Below are positions 42,101 to 48,785 of a stretch of DNA of 64,000 nucleotides, piece after piece; the stretch's first letter is position 1; each line of letters opens with the position of its first letter. The position numbers and the translations under genes were made by a program. This DNA is from Planctomycetota bacterium. Its GTDB lineage: Bacteria; Planctomycetota; MHYJ01; WSZJ01; JACPWG01. The stretch covers positions 86,532 through 150,531 of the forward strand of contig JACPWG010000144.1 of assembly GCA_016197205.1 (NCBI GenBank), in the 5' to 3' direction. The notes below the pieces were generated by a model, which ran no database searches, was not told the DNA's origin, and was given only the letters and a program-made list of their open reading frames with translations.

Positions 42101-43664
42101 GTTCTTTTTTTCCGAGCAGCTCGTGGACGTGGCCCCGCCAGGCGTAGGCGGGACCGAAACCGGGATCGTCGAGGAGGTGCCGATCGAGCAGGCGCAGCGG
42201 CTGCTTCGCCAGCTCCCGTTTTGCCTCCGCGGACATCGCCACCCGCATGGCGGTGTCCTCGAATTCCTGAACGGAGGCCGCGATCTCCTCGAACATGGCG
42301 TGCGCGCGGGCCGCGCCGCGCCGGCGCTCGAGGCCGCCCCAGCCGAGCGCCAGGAGGAGGGCGAGCGCGGCGAGCGCGCCGGGGACCACGAACGCCCGCC
42401 TGCGCACCGACCAGCGCCACAAGCAATAGGCCGGGGTCCAGCGCTTCGCGCGCACGCCCTCGCCGCGGAGCCAGCGCGCCAGCTCCTCCGCCAGCTCGCC
42501 CGCGTTCGCGTAGCGGCGCCCCGGGTCCTTCTCCAGGGCCGCGAGGCACACGGCCTCCAGCTCGGGCGGGACGCGAGGGTTGGCCCGCCGGGGCACGGGA
42601 GGCGGGCCCTGATCGACCGCACGCAGCACCGCGAACGGCGTCGCGCCCGGGAAGGGCAGCGCGCCGGTGAGGACCTGGTACAGCATCACGCCGAGGGCCC
42701 AGACGTCGCTTTTGGGGCCGATGCGGGCGGGATCCGCGCTCCATTGCTCCGGGCTCATGTAGAGCGGCGTGCCCATCCATTGCCCGCTGGAAGTCATGCG
42801 CGTGGCGTCTTCCCCCGGAGCGACTTCCTTGGCGAGCCCGAAGTCCATCACGAGCGGCCGCTGGAGCGCGTCGAGGAGGACGTTGCCCGGCTTGAGGTCG
42901 CGGTGAATGATCCCTTCGCCGTGGGCGTACGCGACCGCGGCGGCCACGGCTGCGAGGATGGAGACCTCGGCGCGGAGGTCGGCCATGCCGGCGCGGGAGC
43001 CGGAGGCCCGCGCCTCTCGGGACTCATCGAGCAGGGCGGCGAATGTCCGCCCCTCGACGTAGTCCATGGTGATGAAGGGTTGGCCGTCGGCCGTGCCGAC
43101 GTCGTGCACGGTGACAATGCCGGGGTGGCGCAGACGGGCGGCAAGCCTCGCCTCCTGGAGAAAACGGGCGACCGCTTCGCCGCCGTCCCCCTCGCGCGGC
43201 TTGATCTGCTTGAGAGCGACGATGCGGCGGAGCTCCAGGTCGCGAGCCTTCCAGACGATGCCCATGCCGCCCTCCCCGAGTTGTTCGAGGATTTCGTACC
43301 GGCCGAGCAGGCCCGCGGCCCGGGCCGGAGCGGGGGCCGGAGCCGGAACGGCGGCGGAGGACGAGGGCGGAACGGGCGAGGCAGGCTGGGCAAGGGACAC
43401 TTCCTCCAGGTCCGGCACGAGCGTGCCCATCTCGGGAGGGGCGACCCGGGGCAGTCCGGGCGGCGCGGAATCGTCCGGAGGTCCACCGAGGGCAACCTCC
43501 GCGAGCAGGGCCTCGAGCGCCGCAACGGAGAGGGTGGTTACCGCGGACGCGTCGGCCAGGGAGGTGTCCGGGGCGAGCACGGCGCGCGCGTGATGCGCGA
43601 CCTCCGGCCGGAGCAGCCTCCGCTCCACGGCGCGGTCCAGTACGCGGACCCAGTCCTTGGTCAT
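39129..43664 (-). CDS. Giant Ser/Thr kinase with 46-residue TPR-like repeats
   Basis: 1511 aa. Residues ~120-390: Hanks-type kinase with GEGGMGIVWKA (P-loop), VALKQI (Lys), IIHRDLKPGNVLL, VMDFGLAKE and GTPLYMSPEQW. A single membrane helix (VVPGALAALALLLALGWGGL) lies near 430, so the rest is predicted outside the cytosol. From ~500 to the end run about 20 tandem units. Each is a TPR helix pair with an inserted A-x-RG-x-DPR-turn: typical unit NRGTALKGLGEAEGARGVDP then AIADFGEALKR, repeating every 46 residues. That is longer than the 34 of ordinary TPRs. ATG 43664 is preferred (GGGAAAG upstream); GTG 43673 is also in frame. Confidence 0.9.
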   Translation of the reverse strand: MTKDWVRVLDRAVERRLLRPEVAHHARAVLAPDTSLADASAVTTLSVAALEALLAEVALGGPPDDSAPPGLPRVAPPEMGTLVPDLEEVSLAQPASPVPPSSSAAVPAPAPAPARAAGLLGRYEILEQLGEGGMGIVWKARDLELRRIVALKQIKPREGDGGEAVARFLQEARLAARLRHPGIVTVHDVGTADGQPFITMDYVEGRTFAALLDESREARASGSRAGMADLRAEVSILAAVAAAVAYAHGEGIIHRDLKPGNVLLDALQRPLVMDFGLAKEVAPGEDATRMTSSGQWMGTPLYMSPEQWSADPARIGPKSDVWALGVMLYQVLTGALPFPGATPFAVLRAVDQGPPPVPRRANPRVPPELEAVCLAALEKDPGRRYANAGELAEELARWLRGEGVRAKRWTPAYCLWRWSVRRRAFVVPGALAALALLLALGWGGLERRRGAARAHAMFEEIAASVQEFEDTAMRVAMSAEAKRELAKQPLRLLDRHLLDDPGFGPAYAWRGHVHELLGKKELAEADYDRGCSLSPNLAVVRCLRGSYWLERYAEARLSPSVQLTGTRIRFVERAADSPSEAEWRERGLRDLEEMDRLGPEDRSLGLDALRLGRAMAAVGRGTEAGWREALDRLAGLDHPRARRGRAWTLSYLKRFDEAAAEAAQVLAVWPEDVSARECRARALYGKGLALAEAGEDARPLLADAVREFGEAIQRAPESTDAYNWRGLAAWALGQARGDRGEDASEPYREAIANYDELLRLDPGHAEAFAHRALVRWRLAGAELERGVDARETGRLALADLREARRLRPELPHFEYQEGCLRVQLAQAEEARGADPNDDLQGALESLSAALRVDAGDALAAAARALTRVSLAEAQARRGVDPRGALDAAIADADQALRGDEAAQAFAYSSRGSAEWRKGQAEAARGVDPRPSLDKALADFGEALKRHAQADRSLIGRGSVYTALAEADAAAGLDPRAHYASAIADFDEALRRNGERKEAFNNRGTALKGLGEAEGARGVDPRPTYERAIADFGEALKRDPGQVEAYVNRGTVRCGIGQAEADRGIDPRETCARALVDLDEALRRDKGCVGAWNGRGQAWGLRARAEAARGLDAKESFGRAIADYGEALARDAGHVLALSNRGLTALDLGDDEARRGLDPRANYKKAIADFDEAIRRNPRDAPVWQDRGLAQLAIGRAEVVRGLDPSPRYAKAVTDFDEAIRLNPAEANALINRAEARRSIAEVELGTGKDARATLREAILDLEKALRLNPEEASALSNRGLTRLTLAGVEAAGGGDSREGLKLCLADFEEALRRRPGNPEILCNQAYAWMLLGQAEGAHGLDARESYRRAIAAGDQGLRANPELAMAYVNRAGAWLGLAQCQVGRGEDPREAYRKAIADCDDALRRNPELSQACSNRGGAYIGLAVAEAARGGDPAESFRRAEADLRAGVQRGEPLAALNLGVLYEKMGRLDQAIKVFEAIALQVPALAARANSYANEARRLRAEAGHSPKD

Positions 43665-43681
43665 GGCGAACACTTTCCCGC

Positions 43682-43891
43682 CCGACAGCGGTGGCGGAGC
43701 GCGGTCTCAGCCGCGGGGCGTGGGGGTGAGAACGGGGCATGCACGATTCTACAGCGACGTGTCGCGCCGGATCAACGCGAATCGACCAAGCGTCGGTCGG
43801 CCCCGTGCGTGCATTCGTTGGCAGCGCTCGCCACGCGCCGCTACCATCCGCTCCTGCCAAGCCGGATTCACGTCGCGCCCGGGAGCAGCGA
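43682..43891 (+). repeat. ~200-bp direct repeat (promoter-bearing module), copy 1
   Basis: Aligns along its length with 46872-47069, roughly four bases in five identical by eye. It shares CGGTCGGCCCCGTGCGTG, GCCAAGCCGGATTCACGTCG and CCCGGGAGC, ending just before an ATG in both. It contains a TTGGCA-N18-TACCAT promoter-like pair. It starts beside the giant kinase start and bounds a 3-kb accessory segment. Confidence 0.85.
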
Positions 43892-43995
43892 CATGGTTCC
43901 GTCCCCCCTCACGGACCAACATTCACCGGCCGGGGCCGACGACCAGCGTTCGAATCACCAGGACCATTGTGGCCCCGGTCCAGTGCAGTGCTTGG

Positions 43996-44445
43996 TTAGC
44001 CTTCACGGCTTGTGTACCCCAGTCGTCCAATTCCGATCGCTTCAATCTGGGCGTCTTCGCGATGTTCACGGTAGATGGTGAGATCGAGCGCTGGAAAGGT
44101 CTGGTTACAAGGATACTCGCGATCGTCCTCATCCGGCTTTGCATGTCGCCTGATCGTTGCGAGCACCTCCTCCGCTGGCGACGAATGTACCGGAACACCG
44201 TCGAATGTAACTACGAAAGAGTCGTGATGCGAAGCTTCGATGAACTCAGCGACTTGGTCGTCGTCATAGCTCACTTGAAGCGCGTTGTCGAAAAAGTAAT
44301 CCTTGGCGTGGAAGTGGATGCCCCATTGCTCATGTGGTTCCTGCGTGTGAGAGGGCGGCCCGAGCGCACGGCGGATTTCGTCCCTCGAGGCGCCAAGCCT
44401 GACCGGTCCGAGGGAGTCGTGGTGTATCAGTGCCAAGGAACGCAT
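43996..44445 (-). CDS. Hypothetical small cytosolic protein, immunity-like
   Basis: 149 aa from ATG 44445; the frame extends to 44502. HHDSLGPVRLGASRDEIRRALG at the N-terminus and DYFFDNALQVSYDDDQVAEFIEAS have the look of bacterial immunity/SMI1-neighbour families (LGMxxxEV, YFxxxLxxxYD). No toxin partner or export signal. By eye its codon use is less GC-biased than the neighbours, suggesting foreign origin. Function not assigned. Confidence 0.6.
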   Translation of the reverse strand: MRSLALIHHDSLGPVRLGASRDEIRRALGPPSHTQEPHEQWGIHFHAKDYFFDNALQVSYDDDQVAEFIEASHHDSFVVTFDGVPVHSSPAEEVLATIRRHAKPDEDDREYPCNQTFPALDLTIYREHREDAQIEAIGIGRLGYTSREG

Positions 44446-44703
44446 CGGTTGATGGCTAACGTGTATTGGACAGGTCCGCCTAAGCGGAGCGAACACGGCC
44501 ACGCGAGCCGCCTAACATGGCTCGGAAAGGACAGCCCAGCCGACACAGGCTGCCACGAATCCGAAAGATGGGACGCGAGGCCTGCCGGTTGATACTGGGC
44601 CATAGGCAGGTCTGCCTGACACCCGGCGCACGTCGCGGGGCGCCGTCCTCACGCGCGCTGGGAGGCGACGCCAGGACAGGGCCGAGGAATGCCAAGGCGC
44701 CAA

Positions 44704-45160
44704 TCAGCACCCTTCACGGAGGCGGTCGGCCGGTGACTGCATACCGGCCGGGCCACGGCTTAGGGCGTGGGTGTATAGATCATCGTCGTGACCACGTCCT
44801 GGTGGCCGAGCAACTCTTGGACGGTGCGAATTTCGCCGACGTCCTCAGCGATGTGCCTGGCGAAGGAGTGGCGAAGGTTTTGGCACGTCGCGCGCTTGGG
44901 GATGCCCGACCCGAGGACCGCGTGGCGTACGTCGTCTTGCACGACGGTCTCGTGTAGATGGTGGCGACGCTTCTGGCCCATCTCGCGATCAACGTAGTGG
45001 CGCGTGGCGGGGAAGTCACACTGCGAGGGCCACTCACAGCCGGCGGAGGGCAACCTCTTGGCGGGCGCGCGGGGGGGGAGGTCGACCCACCCAGCTTCAT
45101 CCGCAAGGTCGCGCTGGTGCCGCACCCGCGCGCGCTCGCTCAGGCGCGGCGCCGGTGCGG
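44704..45160 (-). pseudogene. intI: Frameshifted, 5'-truncated integron-type tyrosine integrase
   Basis: The readable part matches the C-terminal catalytic half of integron integrases: ERDLADE-like VRHQRDLADEAGWVDLP, RRHHLHETVVQ (inter-motif insertion typical of IntI), QNLRHSFARHIAED (second Arg-His), TVQELLGHQDV and the Tyr in TTMIYT. At MIYT the frame is broken by an apparent TA duplication at about 44772 and ends at 44760. The other frame continues THALSRGPAGMQSPADRLREGC to a stop at 44704, exactly the lost C-terminus. The N-terminal domain and first catalytic Arg are not found. No attI or attC site recognised. Confidence 0.85.
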
Positions 45161-46064
45161 CTTGCACGGCGGGAGCAGGGAAGGTGCGACGCGGCTCGAT
45201 CGGACTCTCGCGCGCGAGCGACGCTCCGCGAAGGTCCCGTCCGATTACGGAAAGGCTCGGCGACGAGTCGGGACCCGACTGAGCCGACCTCGGCGGCGGG
45301 TTCGACCCGGGTGTGTGCGGCTTGCGTTCAAGCAACATCGACTCTCCACAGCGACCGGAAGTGAATGCTATTTGGCGTGCCATGCGGCTGTCAAGGAGAT
45401 TTGCGGCCGAGCCGCACTGGGACGCGGATGCAGCCCCTTCTGAATTTCGGCTGCGCTCGCTCGGATCTTGTCACTTCTGGGTCTCGCTTCCGCGGCGGAG
45501 GAGGTGCGCGGTCCGCCGACCGGGCGGTCTCCGACCTCGTTGACCTCGCGCGAGAAGGAGTTCGAGATCCAGACCGAACTCGGCTGGACTCCGACGCCGG
45601 ACGAGTCGGCGTGGACATGCAGCGGGGCTTCGGGCGAAGCCGGCGAAGCGTGCTTCGGGAACGAAGGGCTGACGGACACCGGTTGTTGCGAGGTCGAGGG
45701 CCCCACCGAGGAAGCCTTCGACAATTGCGAGCATGCGGAAGGCCATGAGGGGTCATCTCAGGCCTCGACCAAGGGAGGGCCCGGCTCGACTTCGGTCTGG
45801 ATCCGGCCGGACACGTTCGTCACGGCAGCTCGAACACGAAACAGGGCTTGCCTGGGGCTGTGCGGACGCGTAGAATCGCGCACAGCGGATGGCACGGCGA
45901 ACTCTTGGGGCCCTACCCGAGGCCTGCGCCGGGGAGGGCTCCGCCACGCCGGTCACCCCCCGGCCGGTTCCGGTGCTACACCGCCCGGATTCACGGCTTC
46001 CTGTCGCCTATCCCGCCGCGGGATTCGTGTTCGGCTGGAGTTGTTTCGAAGAGTGGAGGGAACC
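45161..46064. other. ~900-bp decayed or non-coding stretch downstream of the integrase remnant
   Basis: Upstream (minus-strand sense) of the readable integrase; its missing N-terminus would lie here but is not recognisable. Open frames on both strands have no family resemblance and weak codon bias. It leads into a hypothetical gene at 46065. Confidence 0.4.
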
Positions 46065-46457
46065 ATGGGACTGCAGGAAGAACGCGCGAAAAAGGAGGCG
46101 CTGGAGAAGTGGCTGCCGGCCCGACAGAAAGAGGTCAACGAGGTCTGCGGCGGGAACATCCCGTTGGAAGTCGATTGGGCCACTTTCGCGACGGATGCCA
46201 AAGGGATCTCCTGGCTGGAGAACAATGGCCCCGTGATCGTCGCCCGCGGATTCCGCCGCATCTGCAAGGACGACCTCGGAAAGGAGGCCATCCGGAATGC
46301 GGTGAAGAAAATCCTGTTCAAGAACATCACGGATCCGAAGGCCAAGAAGATGTCCCTCGAAGGCGGCGTGTTCGAATGCTGCTTCGCGTTCGCCCAGAGT
46401 CCGGGGGGGCGCTACGACGAGCATGAAGTGGCGAAGTTCCTCGAAGGACGCCTGTAG
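46065..46457 (+). CDS. Hypothetical 130-aa cytosolic protein
   Basis: Family not recognised. Well-formed small soluble protein: MGLQEERAKKEALEKWLPAR (helical N-terminus), NIPLEVDWATFATDAKGISW, KEAIRNAVKKILFKNIT and a C-terminal HEVAKFLEGRL. Strong TGGAGGGAACC before ATG 46065. Low in Cys, with no membrane segment or signal. It lies inside the direct-repeat-bounded segment with an integrase remnant and an immunity-like gene, hence perhaps accessory cargo. Confidence 0.75.
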   Translation: MGLQEERAKKEALEKWLPARQKEVNEVCGGNIPLEVDWATFATDAKGISWLENNGPVIVARGFRRICKDDLGKEAIRNAVKKILFKNITDPKAKKMSLEGGVFECCFAFAQSPGGRYDEHEVAKFLEGRL

Positions 46458-46459
46458 CG

Positions 46460-46900
46460 ATCCGCCATCGCGCGGGCCAATCCGCGCCGGGACGACTCCC
46501 CGACGGCCGATGGGCCCGCGCGGAGCCTCTCCCCGACCCCGCAACGAGCGCCACCCCGCTTTGAACCAGGCCGAGCCGAGGGATCACCGCGGCCATTTTT
46601 GGGTCGCTCCGGGCGAGCACCACGCGATCGGGGAACTCGTCCCGCGTCTGGAAGGCGTAGGACGCGCCGCCTCCCGGCGTCGCATCCGTCTTGTCGGCAA
46701 GGACCAGCCACGTCCCCGGACACACGGGCAGCGTGGACCCACTGGGTCTGAAGGCCTTCCGCATGCGGTAGGTCGCTCCCGGCACGAGCGTGTTCCCGCC
46801 CGGGAAGGCCTGCTCGGGTCCCAGGGCCTCGGGCGCCAGGAAGTCCTTCGGGTTGCCGACGAGCCAGGACAGCGGAGCGGGGTCTCCTCCGCGGGTCGGG
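46460..46900 (-). pseudogene. Minus-strand coding fragment cut at its 5' end by the direct-repeat module
   Basis: A frame reading SWLVGNPKDFLAPEALGP and GNTLVPGATYRMRKAF, then WLVLADKTDATPGG and DEFPDRVVLARSDPKMAAVIP, has coding-like composition. It has no start before the repeat module begins, and degenerates after about 46560. Best read as a gene remnant; family unknown. Confidence 0.3.
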
Positions 46901-47069
46901 GGGGCGAGAACAGGGCGTGAACGCTTCTACAGCGCCGAGTCGCGACGAGTCAACGCGAGTCGACCCTGCGGCGGTCGGCCCCGTGCGTGAATTCGTTGGC
47001 GGCGCTCTCCGCGCGCCGCTACAATCCGCGCCTGCCAAGCCGGATTCACGTCGCACCCGGGAGCCTCGA
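46872..47069 (+). repeat. ~200-bp direct repeat (promoter-bearing module), copy 2
   Basis: Homologue of 43682-43891 in the same orientation, ending directly at the start codon of the decarboxylase gene. Carries TTGGCG-N18-TACAAT. The paired copies bracket about 2.98 kb. Confidence 0.85.
46996..47025 (+). promoter_or_regulatory. Sigma-70-like promoter of decarboxylase gene
   Basis: TTGGCG (46996-47001), 18-bp spacer, TACAAT (47020-47025), 44 bp upstream of ATG 47070. The corresponding element in the other copy (TTGGCA-N18-TACCAT) is conserved while neighbouring bases differ. Confidence 0.5.
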
Positions 47070-48518
47070 ATGTCCGAACCACCCTTCCCGCTCGAACCGG
47101 ACGGCGCGGCCTTCGACGCCTGGACTTCGGCCTGCGTCGCGTTCGTCCGCGACTATCTCCTGTCCCTCCCGAACCAGCCCGCCTCCGACGCCGACGCGGC
47201 CGAGCCTCTCCGATCGGGGCTCCGGGAACCCGCGCCGGAGTCGGGCCGACCGATGGACGAGCTGCTCGCGCGGCTGCGGCCCGCGGTCCTCGCCTCCTTC
47301 AACACCGCGGGCCCCGGCTACCTCGCCTTCATCCCGGGCGGCGGGGTGTATGCCGCGGCGCTGGCGGACTACGTCGCTCTCTCCGTCAACCGGTACGTCG
47401 GCGTGGCCAAGACCGCACCCGCGCTGGTCGAAATCGAAGCGACGGTGATCGCCTGGCTGGCCGAACTCATGGGCTACCCGGCCGACGCGCGGGGACTCCT
47501 GACGTCCGGCGGTTCGATGTCCAACCTCATCGCGATCATCACGGCCCGTGCCGCGCGATTGCCGGAGGACTTCCTCCGGGGCATCCTTTATTTTTCGGAA
47601 GAGACGCACGCCTCCGTGGCGAAGGCCGCGCGCCTGGCGGGCTTCCCAGAGCGCAATCTGCGGCGTCTGCCGGTCGACGCACGGTATCGCCTGGAGCCGG
47701 CGGCGCTGGAGCGGGCGGTGACGGAGGACAAAGAGCGGGGCGCCACGCCCTTCCTTATCGTCGCGAACGTCGGGACGACCAACACGGGCGCGCTCGATCC
47801 GGTGCCGGCAATCGTCGACATCGCGCGCCGGCAGGGTCTCTGGGTGCACGCGGACGCCGCGTATGGCGGCTTTTTCCGGCTGTGCGCCGAGGGCGCGGCT
47901 CGCACGCAAGGCATCGACGGGTGCGACTCGATTACGCTCGACCCGCACAAGGGCCTCTTCCTGCCCTACGGCACGGGGTGTTTGCTCGTGCGCGACGGAG
48001 AGGCGCTGCGGCGGGCGCACCAGGGGGACGCCGCGTACCTCCGCGACGTTGCGCCGGACGCGGACCAGGTCAACTTTACCGACTTGTCCCCGGAGCTGTC
48101 CCGTGATTTTCGCGGGCTCCGGATCTGGCTCCCCGTGCAGCTTCACGGCCTCGCAGCCTTCCGCCGCCAGCTCGAGGAGAAGCTCGAGCTGACCCGGCTC
48201 GCGTACGCGGAGCTGGCCGCGGACGCGCGGTTCGAGCTGCTGGACGAGCCGCAGCTCTCGGTGGTCGCGTTCCGGCTGCGCGTGCCGGCGGGCGCGGGCG
48301 AGGGCGCGGATGAGGAGTCGGATCGGGTGAACGCGGAGCTGCTGCGCCGCGTGAATGCGCGCGGTCGCGTCTTTCTTTCGAGCACCGTCCTGGGCGGGCG
48401 CACGACGCTCCGGATCTGCGTGCTTTCTTTTCGGACGCATCGCGAGCGACTGCTGGAAGCAATTGCGACGCTTCAAGAGGAGGCCGGGCGCTTGGGCCGT
48501 GGCACCGGCGCGAAGTAA
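47070..48518 (+). CDS. PLP-dependent (group II) amino acid decarboxylase
   Basis: 482 aa. Resembles aromatic-L-amino-acid/glutamate-type decarboxylases. TAPALVEIEATVIAWLAELMGYP (~130), TSGGSMSNLIAIITARA (~150), ETHASVAKAARLAGF (PLP-stacking His, ~175), HADAAYGGF (~265) and the PLP-binding Lys in TLDPHKGLFLPYGTG (~295). C-terminal FLSSTVLGGRTTLRICVLSFRTH. Makes an amine plus CO2 from an amino acid; substrate not determinable. ATG 47070 is the first codon after the duplicated upstream module, whose promoter is probably its own. Confidence 0.92.
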   Translation: MSEPPFPLEPDGAAFDAWTSACVAFVRDYLLSLPNQPASDADAAEPLRSGLREPAPESGRPMDELLARLRPAVLASFNTAGPGYLAFIPGGGVYAAALADYVALSVNRYVGVAKTAPALVEIEATVIAWLAELMGYPADARGLLTSGGSMSNLIAIITARAARLPEDFLRGILYFSEETHASVAKAARLAGFPERNLRRLPVDARYRLEPAALERAVTEDKERGATPFLIVANVGTTNTGALDPVPAIVDIARRQGLWVHADAAYGGFFRLCAEGAARTQGIDGCDSITLDPHKGLFLPYGTGCLLVRDGEALRRAHQGDAAYLRDVAPDADQVNFTDLSPELSRDFRGLRIWLPVQLHGLAAFRRQLEEKLELTRLAYAELAADARFELLDEPQLSVVAFRLRVPAGAGEGADEESDRVNAELLRRVNARGRVFLSSTVLGGRTTLRICVLSFRTHRERLLEAIATLQEEAGRLGRGTGAK

Positions 48519-48561
48519 GCGCCCGCGCAAGAATTGCTTTATATTTCCGTGGATCGACCGA

Positions 48562-48603
48562 TGCCTGGGGGCGCGGGCCAGAGGGCCGCGCCCCCAGGAG
48601 CCT
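48562..48603. repeat. GC-rich hairpin, family CCTGGGGGCGCGGGC (copy 3)
   Basis: ATGCCTGGGGGCGCGGGCC pairs with GGGCCGCGCCCCCAGG after a 4-base loop region. It lies downstream of the decarboxylase. Followed by an inverted fourth copy at 48739-48764 in the same gap. Confidence 0.6.
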
Positions 48604-48698
48604 CGAGGTCCGAATCTGCGCAGTTATTTTTGCGCGGGCGCTAAGCGCTCGCAGCCTGCCGGCCCCGCCATGCGACGGGCCTACGACTTCGATCCGCA

Positions 48699-48764
48699 CC
48701 CGTTCGTAGTTCCGCCTTCAGGCGGCTCGTTTCGCCGCGAGGCCCGCGCCCCCAGGCATCGTGA
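48699..48764. repeat. Composite: GTAGTTCCGCCTTCAGGCGG word plus inverted CCTGGGGGCGCGGGC word
   Basis: First part (48699-48726) repeats the element at 6954-6980. Second part (48739-48764, GGCCCGCGCCCCCAGGCATC) is the reverse complement of the hairpin opening at 48562. Both sit in the 267-bp gap before the kinase gene end; two families of hairpin repeat have landed together. Confidence 0.55.
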
Positions 48765-48785
48765 CGGGACTTCGTTCAGGCGGCA

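Noticed and set aside
42123..44081. 652-codon plus-strand frame opposite the giant kinase, including an ATG-led 62-codon tail after the duplicated module
   Set aside because: Antisense to kinase motifs; the tail is antisense to the immunity-like gene and has no family features.
43682..46064. attC or attI sites near the integrase remnant
   Set aside because: No GTTRRRY...RYYYAAC pair of the right geometry was found; the palindromes present do not carry those ends.
45468..46064. N-terminal extension of the 130-aa hypothetical protein through a long open frame
   Set aside because: Strong ribosome site at 46065 and weak codon bias upstream; the extension has no domain.
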